From positions 1-60,610 of the forward strand of contig JAFGKY010000124.1 of assembly GCA_016928305.1 (NCBI GenBank): 60,610 bases of DNA. Reading direction: 5' to 3'. The position numbers and the translations under genes were made by a program. Under the pieces are notes generated by a model. It searched no databases. It saw nothing but the letters and a program-made list of their open reading frames with translations, and was not told the origin of the DNA. Shown here one piece after another: positions 26,915 to 34,900 of the stretch. Every line of letters begins with the position of its first letter. The stretch's first letter is position 1. The DNA comes from Bacteroidales bacterium. GTDB lineage: Bacteria; Bacteroidota; Bacteroidia; Bacteroidales; UBA10428.

Positions 26915-29311
26915 ATGCAATTTGGTTACTTCAACGACAAGGAAAAAGAATACGTGATCACCGATCCCGATACGCCGGAACCCTGGAGCAACTACCTGGG
27001 TTCCACTGTTTACGGGGCTATTATTACCAATAATGCGGGCGGTTATAGTTTTTATAAATCAGCCGCACTGGGACGTTTTATGCGTTTCCGTACGAACACC
27101 GTTGAATTTGACCAGCCGGGACGATATATCTATATTCGTGATGACGATTCCAACGATTTCTGGTCGGCATCCTGGCAACCTGTTGGCAAACCGCTGGAAT
27201 CCTTTAAAACCCTTTGCCGGCATGGTACGGCCTATACCATTATCGAGTCGGAATATACGGGCATAAAATCCGTAACGAAATATTTTGTCCCTCTTGGAAA
27301 AGATTACGAATGCTGGCATTGCATGCTTACCAATACGGGTGAAACTGTCCGGCGGTTACGACTTTTCACATTTGTTGAATACTCCAGCAATTGGCACCTG
27401 TGGATGGATCTGATCAACCTGCAATATACACAGTATATTCTTACCATGCAGGTACATAACGGTATCATCGACCACGGCACAAACGTATACCTGCCTCCGC
27501 AACCCGATAATTTTGAAGAAGGGGGTCAGGCCAGGCACACTTTTCTGGGTGTTTCCGGCGTGGATATCACCGGATTCGAAACTGACCGTAAGAAGTTTAT
27601 AGGCAGCCACCGGTCGTATGCCAATCCGTTAGCTGTGGAAAAAGGACAATGCAGTAATTCGCTTGCATCGGGCGATAACGGATGCGGAACCCTGCAATTT
27701 GACATCATCCTGAATCCCGGTGAATCAAAAGAATTTGTTGTTGTAATGGGTATTGGCAAGGCAAAACAGGAAGGGAGAGAAGCTGTCGAAACCTGCAGGA
27801 ACCTCACCCTCGTGAAGGAAGAATTCATCCGGCTGAGACAATACTGGCACGGCCGTTTGCAGGGACTGACCGTAGTCACACCCGATCCGGAATTCAACAG
27901 CATGATCAACATGTGGAATCCGTACAACTGCCTAATGACCTACGCCTGGTCGAGAGCAGCAAGCCTGGTTTATGCCGGAGAGCGTGACGGCCTGGGTTAC
28001 CGTGATTCGGTGCAGGACCTGCTGGGAGTCATGCATATTATACCCGATGAGGCAAAAAAGCGCCTTGAATTGATGATTACCGGACAAACATCAGCCGGAG
28101 GAGCCATGCCCGTGGTAAGGCCTTTTTCTCACAAACCCGGAAAAGAAATCCCTCCGAAAGAAGAAGAATACCGTTCCGACGACTGCATGTGGCTTTTTAA
28201 TGCCATTCCCGCTTATGTCAACGAAACCGGAGATACTGCATTCTATTCCCTGGTGCTTCCTTATGCTGATCGTGGTGAAGATACCGTTCTGGGTCATATG
28301 CGCAAGGCCATCGAATTTTCCCTGGAACGTTCCGGCGCTCACGGACTGCCCTGTGGTCTTGCAGCTGACTGGAACGACTGCCTGGTATTGGGGCATAAGG
28401 GCGAGTCGGTTTTTGTTGCCTTTCAACTCCGGTATGCCCTGAAAACCTATATGGATATAACGCGGCAGTTGAACCTTAATGGGGAACCGGAATGGGCAGC
28501 AGAAGCATTGAAGAAGCTTGATGATAATATTGAAAAACATGCCTGGGACGGTGAATGGTACCTTCGTGCCTATCGTCACGACGGGCTTAAATACGGATCT
28601 AAAACGGACGAAGAAGGATCGTTATGGTTAAATCCGCAAACATGGGCTGTTTTAAGCAACCATGCTGATAAAACCATTGCTGAAATAATTATGGGCCATG
28701 TGAACAAAAGACTGGCCACTGAATACGGTCTTGTAATTATAGATCCTCCATACAGGAAGGCCGATCTCAATGTCATAAAAGCTCCCCTTTTCAATGCCGG
28801 CATGAAGGAAAACGGGTCTATCTTCTGCCACATCCAGGGATGGGCCGTAATGGCCGAGACCATGATCGGCCATGGAAACCGTGCATACGAATACTATCAT
28901 GCATTTCTTCCGGCAGCCTATAACGAAACCGCTGAGATCCGTGAAATTGAACCTTACGTATACAGTCAAACCACACACGGAAAAACCAGCCCCCGTTATG
29001 GTGCATCACGGCTACCCTGGCTGACAGGTGCTGCAACCTGGGCCTATTATTCAGCCTGCCACTCAATACTCGGACTCAAACCTGCTCATGATGGTATGGT
29101 TATTGATCCCTGCATTCCCGCCCGGTGGGAGAGCTATACCATGAACCGGAGATTCCGGGGAAAAGAACTGCATATTAAAGTGGAAAATCCGGAACACGTG
29201 GAACAGGGAGTAAAAAAAATTATGCTTAACCATAAAGTTATTCCCGGCAATTTCATTTTCGTTAAGGAATTGCTTGGCGTGAATGAGATCAATGTTATCA
29301 TGGGAAAATAA
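26915..29311 (+). CDS. GH94 disaccharide phosphorylase, chitobiose-phosphorylase-like
   Basis: This 798-residue cytoplasmic enzyme belongs to GH94. It starts FGYFNDKEKEYVITDPDTPE and shows NYLGSTVYGAII, GLGYRDSVQDLLGV, ADWNDC with the likely general acid D485, H639 in FCHIQGW, and the phosphate-site T704-G705 in PWLTGA. The residue order and spacing resemble, from memory, Vibrio chitobiose phosphorylase more than cellobiose phosphorylase, as does the NPLAVEKGQCSNS stretch. Phosphorolysis would give a sugar 1-phosphate plus a free sugar. Cellobiose or another beta-disaccharide remains possible. It is flanked by a GPH transporter and a GH130 phosphorylase on the same strand. Confidence 0.88.
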   Translation: MQFGYFNDKEKEYVITDPDTPEPWSNYLGSTVYGAIITNNAGGYSFYKSAALGRFMRFRTNTVEFDQPGRYIYIRDDDSNDFWSASWQPVGKPLESFKTLCRHGTAYTIIESEYTGIKSVTKYFVPLGKDYECWHCMLTNTGETVRRLRLFTFVEYSSNWHLWMDLINLQYTQYILTMQVHNGIIDHGTNVYLPPQPDNFEEGGQARHTFLGVSGVDITGFETDRKKFIGSHRSYANPLAVEKGQCSNSLASGDNGCGTLQFDIILNPGESKEFVVVMGIGKAKQEGREAVETCRNLTLVKEEFIRLRQYWHGRLQGLTVVTPDPEFNSMINMWNPYNCLMTYAWSRAASLVYAGERDGLGYRDSVQDLLGVMHIIPDEAKKRLELMITGQTSAGGAMPVVRPFSHKPGKEIPPKEEEYRSDDCMWLFNAIPAYVNETGDTAFYSLVLPYADRGEDTVLGHMRKAIEFSLERSGAHGLPCGLAADWNDCLVLGHKGESVFVAFQLRYALKTYMDITRQLNLNGEPEWAAEALKKLDDNIEKHAWDGEWYLRAYRHDGLKYGSKTDEEGSLWLNPQTWAVLSNHADKTIAEIIMGHVNKRLATEYGLVIIDPPYRKADLNVIKAPLFNAGMKENGSIFCHIQGWAVMAETMIGHGNRAYEYYHAFLPAAYNETAEIREIEPYVYSQTTHGKTSPRYGASRLPWLTGAATWAYYSACHSILGLKPAHDGMVIDPCIPARWESYTMNRRFRGKELHIKVENPEHVEQGVKKIMLNHKVIPGNFIFVKELLGVNEINVIMGK

Positions 29312-29329
29312 TCTTAAATTATAACCTGT

Positions 29330-30316
29330 ATGAAAATTATTGGAGATACTTTACCCAATCTTCCCTGGGAAGACAGGCCTGCCGGCAGCTATGAAATTAT
29401 CTGGCGTTACAGCCGGAATCCGGTGATTGACTGGAATCCTACACCCTCCACAGCCAGGGTATTCAACAGTGCTGTATTACCTTATAACGGCGAATTCGTG
29501 GGAGTCTTCCGGGCTGATCATAAGAACGGCAGGGCCAATATTCATTTTGGACGTAGTAAAGACGGAAAAAGTTTTCAGATCGACGATGATGTAATCCCAT
29601 GGCAGGATGAGAACGGCGAAGCCTGTCCGGTTAGCTATGCATACGATCCCCGTTTTGTAAAAATCGACGACTGGTATTATGTGGTCTGGTGCGACGATAT
29701 GCATGGAGCTTCTATCGGACTCGGTAAGACACGTAATTTCAAAACCTGGATCCGCCTGCCCAATCCACTGATGCCTTTCAACCGTAATGGTGTTCTTTTT
29801 CCCCGAAAAATCAATGGTACTTACAGGCTTCTCAGCCGCCCGAGTGATAGCGGACACACACCTTTTGGCGATATATTCATCAGCGAAAGCCCTGACCTCA
29901 TCTACTGGGGCAAACACAAGCACATAATGGGAAAAGGCGGGAAAGGATGGTGGCAGGGCACAAAAATCGGAGCAGGGCCAACACCCATTGAAACTACCGA
30001 AGGGTGGCTGCTGTTTTACCATGGTGTATCCTATACCTGTAACGGATTTGTTTACAGTTACGGAGCCGTGTTGCTTGACATCGATGAACCCAGCAGGGTT
30101 TTATACCGATGTGGTGATTACCTGCTGACACCTGAAAAAGAGTATGAAACAACCGGCTTTGTACCCAATGTGGTCTTCCCATGCCAGAATCTTTACGATG
30201 CTCCAACAGGTCGTATTGCCATCTATTATGGGGCAGCAGATACTTATACAGCATTAGCCTTTTGTAACGCAGAGGAAGTTGTTGACTACATCAAAAAACA
30301 TCACGAAGAGATTTGA
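29330..30316 (+). CDS. GH130 beta-1,4-mannoside phosphorylase (subfamily 2-like)
   Basis: This 328-residue five-bladed propeller enzyme resembles GH130_2 enzymes such as Thermotoga TM1225 and Bacteroides BT1033. Recognisable stretches are RYSRNPVIDWNPTP, ARVFNSAVLPYNGEFVGVFR, YAYDPRFVKID (general acid D106), FNRNGVLFPRKINGTYRL, GHTPFGDIF, and FYHGVSYTCNGFVYSYGA. Known members phosphorolyse mannosyl-GlcNAc or beta-1,4-mannooligosaccharides to mannose 1-phosphate. No signal peptide is present, so it acts in the cytoplasm on imported sugars. It follows the GH94 gene by 18 bases. Confidence 0.92.
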   Translation: MKIIGDTLPNLPWEDRPAGSYEIIWRYSRNPVIDWNPTPSTARVFNSAVLPYNGEFVGVFRADHKNGRANIHFGRSKDGKSFQIDDDVIPWQDENGEACPVSYAYDPRFVKIDDWYYVVWCDDMHGASIGLGKTRNFKTWIRLPNPLMPFNRNGVLFPRKINGTYRLLSRPSDSGHTPFGDIFISESPDLIYWGKHKHIMGKGGKGWWQGTKIGAGPTPIETTEGWLLFYHGVSYTCNGFVYSYGAVLLDIDEPSRVLYRCGDYLLTPEKEYETTGFVPNVVFPCQNLYDAPTGRIAIYYGAADTYTALAFCNAEEVVDYIKKHHEEI

Positions 30317-30450
30317 ACCGTGATTTTTTATGATTTATGTGATTATTTTATGGTTTAGGAAAAATTTCTTCAGGTTGGAACTATTGCAGTTTTTTTGGTG
30401 ATTTGTCATCGGATCGTTTACAGAAAGATAATAGTTATCGATTTATCAAG

Positions 30451-30858
30451 ATGACCGTTATGATAAAAGAACAATACAAATATTCAGAACTTACGGCCAG
30501 GGTTATAGCCTGTGCCATGGAGGTTCATAAAATTCTCGGAAACGGATTTCAGGAGGTTATTTACCAAAGAGCTTTTGCCTATGAAATGGATTCACAGGGA
30601 TTGAACTATGCAAGAGAATTTGAGATGCCGATATTTTACAAAGAAAAGAAATTGGGTACTCGCCGTGTTGATTTCCTTGTGGAAAACAAAATAAGTGTAG
30701 AGTTAAAAGCTTGTGTGCATTTGGAGCCTGTTCACCTGGCACAGGCTATTAATTATTTGGAGGCTTATAACCTAGAAATAGGATTACTAATCAATTTTGG
30801 AAATTCTAGTTTACAGTTCCATAGATTACAAAACAAGAAATTCAAACCTTCCCTCTGA
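30451..30858 (+). CDS. GxxExxY protein (PD-(D/E)XK-like fold)
   Basis: This protein of about 135 residues belongs to the GxxExxY family. The naming motif is GFQEVIY within GNGFQEVIYQRAF. The likely nuclease-like core is RRVDFLVENKISVELKA, which carries a D...ExK pattern. The family is widespread in Bacteroidota and its role is unknown. The ATG at 30451 was chosen. One at 30460 also keeps the domain, and the longer frame lacks support. It stands alone between the sugar cassette and the convergent PorP gene. Confidence 0.88.
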   Translation: MTVMIKEQYKYSELTARVIACAMEVHKILGNGFQEVIYQRAFAYEMDSQGLNYAREFEMPIFYKEKKLGTRRVDFLVENKISVELKACVHLEPVHLAQAINYLEAYNLEIGLLINFGNSSLQFHRLQNKKFKPSL

Positions 30859-30892
30859 TTATCGCGATATCAGTCAGCACATTCACAATACC

Positions 30893-30954
30893 AATCACAT
30901 TAATCACATTAATCACATTAATCACATTAATCACATTAATCATACTAATCATAG
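30893..30954. repeat. Tandem array of AATCACATT nine-base units
   Basis: Five perfect copies of AATCACATT occupy 30893-30937, followed by two degenerate copies to 30954. The array ends exactly at the last base before the stop codon of the minus-strand PorP/SprF gene at 30955. Confidence 0.9.
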
Positions 30955-31953
30955 TTAAAAGTCCGGACACGGTATCATCTTTGGTCTGCGCTTGATAGGC
31001 TTCATCCTGAAGGAATAAGAAAGGGATATCTCATGCGATCCGCCTGTCCGGGTAATCAGTTTCGACATGGTGAAGTCATAGCTGTAGCCAACATTCAGAT
31101 GCTTCAGCTTAAGACCGGCCAGGATGGTAAATGCATCCCGGTTAAATACTTCTTTATACAAAGGTATTCCCCTGTACCAGAAACCAAGGACAAAAGGATG
31201 GTGGCATCCATACAGGCCCAGGTCAAGCTGGCGGAATTGTTTTTGCTGCCGGTATAAAAAGGCCAGTTGCAGTGTTGTAGGTTTTGGTCTCAGCAGTGTT
31301 TCATGGAGGATGAATTTGGTGCCGCCAAAGACCGAATATTTTATGGGAATATGACCTGTATTGCCATCTTCACCATCGTGATAGTAAAATGATTGATTGG
31401 GTTTCAGCAAATGATCAACACAGGCTCCCACCCAGATCCGGTCGGTATATGATAAAGCTGAAACAGAAAAATCGATATCTCCGATATGGTTCTCCGGGAC
31501 CAGTTCAGCTGAAGTGGGTGCATTTCCACTGGCCGATATCTGATCATTCCATAATAAATCCTCGAAATTGATGGCCCTCTCGGTATACAGAAAATGCATT
31601 CCCGGCCTTATATGCCATTTATTGAAGACTTTTATATCAAAAGAGTACTGCAATCCGATGTTCAGTGAACGGAGCCTGCCGCTTCCGGCTTGATCCTGCA
31701 TGACCAGTACACCCAGGCCACTCCTGAATTTTTCAATGTATTTATCAAAGCTCACCGAATAGGTATGATAACCGTGAGCAATCTCGGGCCACTGAATGCG
31801 GTAATTAAAAGCAATCCTGCAGTTATCGGTTAGTCCCGCAAATGAAGGGGCCAGGTAGAGGTAATTGGAATAAAATTGAGAAAACTGAGGATCCTGGCCA
31901 AAAAGATTTTTCAGCGTTAAAATAAAAATCCATCCTATGCAAAGTCTTTTCAT
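30955..31953 (-). CDS. PorP/SprF family T9SS outer-membrane protein
   Basis: This 332-residue protein has a signal peptide (residues 1-19) and the typical PorP/SprF start, GQDPQFSQFYSNYLYLAPSFAG. Many beta strands follow, with the family KYSVFGGTKF and LGFWYRGIPLY, and the protein ends in proline and charge-rich sequence. PorP/SprF proteins tether or help surface delivery of type B sorting-domain adhesins such as SprB. It lies 14 bases downstream of the giant adhesin gene, which is the standard arrangement of such pairs. Confidence 0.93.
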   Translation of the reverse strand: MKRLCIGWIFILTLKNLFGQDPQFSQFYSNYLYLAPSFAGLTDNCRIAFNYRIQWPEIAHGYHTYSVSFDKYIEKFRSGLGVLVMQDQAGSGRLRSLNIGLQYSFDIKVFNKWHIRPGMHFLYTERAINFEDLLWNDQISASGNAPTSAELVPENHIGDIDFSVSALSYTDRIWVGACVDHLLKPNQSFYYHDGEDGNTGHIPIKYSVFGGTKFILHETLLRPKPTTLQLAFLYRQQKQFRQLDLGLYGCHHPFVLGFWYRGIPLYKEVFNRDAFTILAGLKLKHLNVGYSYDFTMSKLITRTGGSHEISLSYSFRMKPIKRRPKMIPCPDF

Positions 31954-31967
31954 CTGTTTTCCTCCCC

Positions 31968-34900
31968 TTAGTGCATCAGGGTCACATCACCCGATTCGAT
32001 AAAGCCAAGGCCGTTGGAATATATTCCCTCAACTTTCCAGACATATACATCCTGCTTGGCCATCTTGCCGTCAACATAGCCATCCCAGCCTGTATCCTTG
32101 TCGAAGCTTTCAAAGATAAGCTCTCCCCAGCGGTTGAAAATCATCAGGTGATATTTTGCAACATTGTCGATGACCCCCGGTATGAATATCCTGTTTTCAG
32201 CAAGTTCAGATTCAGGCCGGAAAGCATTCGGAAAAATGATTTTACCGCTGGGCTTCACAAGTACAGCTTCCTCAAGCACATACAAGTCATAGCATCCATT
32301 CTCTGTCCATACATTCAGGGTTACATCGTAATTTCCCTCTTCGGTATAGAGATGTTTGGGATTGAATTCGGTTGATTTTGTCCCGTCACCAAAATCCCAT
32401 ACATAGGTATGACCGTTGTCCGACAGGTTAAAGAAATGCACAGTCTGATCATTGACAAAAACAAACCTGGGGGCTGTTTCGAAAAACGCATTCGGTAGAA
32501 TCCATACATCATTGGTTGTACTGTACGAATCTACTCCACCATCACCCCAGGCTGTAAGCTTTATTTTGTATTTTCCTGCTTCGTAATAAGTATACTCTGG
32601 ATTGGGTTTGTTGGAAACAGCCCCGTCACCAAACTCCCATAGGAATGAATTGGAATAAGAAGAAGTATTTTCAAACTGTATGGTAAGTGGCATGCAACCG
32701 GGTTGTACAGGCTTGAACTCCGCTACCGGCGGATGGGGCAGTATTTCAATCATGGTGATGGTACTATCGGTACAATGTTCTCCTTTAACCACCAGTTTGA
32801 GTGTATATTCATCCGGCCGGGGATAGGAATGTGTCCCCGGATCTCTTTTAAAAGAAATGGTTTTGTCACCAAAATACCATGTATGGTCCCAATGAGTACC
32901 GGGAGTAGTATTCGTGAGCATTACTGTACGTTCAGGATACATCTGACTCAGGGGTGAAACCTCGAACGCAGCAACCGGTGAAGGATGAACGGTAATAAAA
33001 GCAGTGACTGTATCCAGACACTCAAAAAAAGATGTGGTGATAAGCGTTACCGCGTATGTTGTGTCTTTTTCCGACAGGTTAACAAAAGTATGCAGGGTAT
33101 TAAAATTGCCTTCCTCGGAATATCCATCCCCAAAGTCCCAGTTATACCTGAAGCCACCGGGTGTTGCCGACAACAGGATCTCAGCCGGGTGACAGGCTTT
33201 TTCGGGATACGTGCTGATGACAGTGACAGGATTCGGATAAACGGTAATATATTCATTTGTTTTATGCTCACAGCCATTGAGGCTTATTGCTGTTAACACA
33301 ACATGATAATGTTCAACCGATGAAGACACATTTTTGAAAAGATGTTCAGGATCACTGTTATGGGAAGTATCTCCGTCTCCAAAATCCCAGTGATATGCAA
33401 CAGCGCCTTCTGATGCATTGGTAAAATGAATGGTTACAGGGCTGCATTGAGGTGTGGCATCTGAAGTAAAAACAGCCCTGGGGATATCATTGAAGAGGAT
33501 AATGGAATCAGAACCCCTGCAATTGTTATCATCAATGACCGTAAATTTCAGGTCATAGAATCCTTTGATAACTGAATTAAACACAGGAGTAGTACTGGTG
33601 GTGGAATTCAATGGCTGGGTCTGACCCGACCATTGATACGAGGAATAGATTCCCGAGCCACCGGCAACCATTACGCTTAAATGATGATCTTCTCCGGCAC
33701 ACACCACTGTATCTGCGCTTACGATCCGTGCATAGGGATTGGGATGCACCACAACGGTTATGCTGTCGTTTGCCTGATTGGCGTTGATATCGGTGACGTT
33801 GACATACAATTTGTATACCCCCGGCATATCGGCATTGAATACCGGATTGGCAATGTCGGTAGCGGATAAATACTGTACAGCACCAAACCATGAAATAGCA
33901 TAAGAAGGCGTTCCGCCGGCAGGTATTGCCGCAATCTGCAGGTCTTCATTCACACAGTTTTCTGCCTGTGTAACATTCATATCAATCACAATAACATTTT
34001 CCTTCACCAGTATGGTTTTGGTTTCAACCGGCCCGGGACATCCTATGCTGTTTATTTCCTGCACACGGATGGAATAGGTCCCAAGATTAGGGAACTCAAG
34101 AATAACAAAATTCAGGTTTGACAATGTAAGATTGACTCCGGGCGGTATATTCCAGTTGTAGGAAGAACCGGGCTGATAATTGACCGAATAGATAACATTG
34201 GTTTGCCCGATACCAACCTGAGAAGCACCAATAATTGGATTCGGACCCGGTGTGGGGAGGATAATTCCCTTCACTTCCAGGCGGCTGCTTTCGCAACCGT
34301 TATTTTCATTATAGCTGGCTACATAATAGTTTTGTGTAGCAAATAAAAGCGGGCTGTTAAAAACATTATGCTGATGCAAAAGATTTCCGCCGGTAATGCT
34401 GTCGTACCAGCGACTGGTGGTGGCATCCGTTCCGGGAACAGATACAAATACAAGAGAATCGGGACCACAATTTGAAACATCATTGGCTACGGGAAAACCC
34501 GGAACCGGATAAATAATAGCCTGCACAAGTACCCGCTGACTTTCACAACCCGTTGTGTCGTTATACCCTGAAATCCAGTATGAGCGTGTTGCAGAAAGAA
34601 AAGGTGTCGTGAAATTGGCAGAGGTATCTATGATTGTTCCGTTAGCCGGTGCATCATACCAGTGCAACACATTGCTGCCTGCACCTAATGCCGCTGTAAG
34701 CGTCAGCGTACCTGCCCCGCAACGTGATTCATCGTTGGTGAAGGGCTGTGATGGCACAGGATGTATAATAATATTAACCGGTACACGCGATCCCTCGCAT
34801 CCCGTCACAGGATTGTAACTGGAAACCCAAAAAGTGGTGTTTGAGCCTATAAATCCTGTGGTATAGACGGTATCGGTTTCCAGTAAAGTACCACCGGTGG

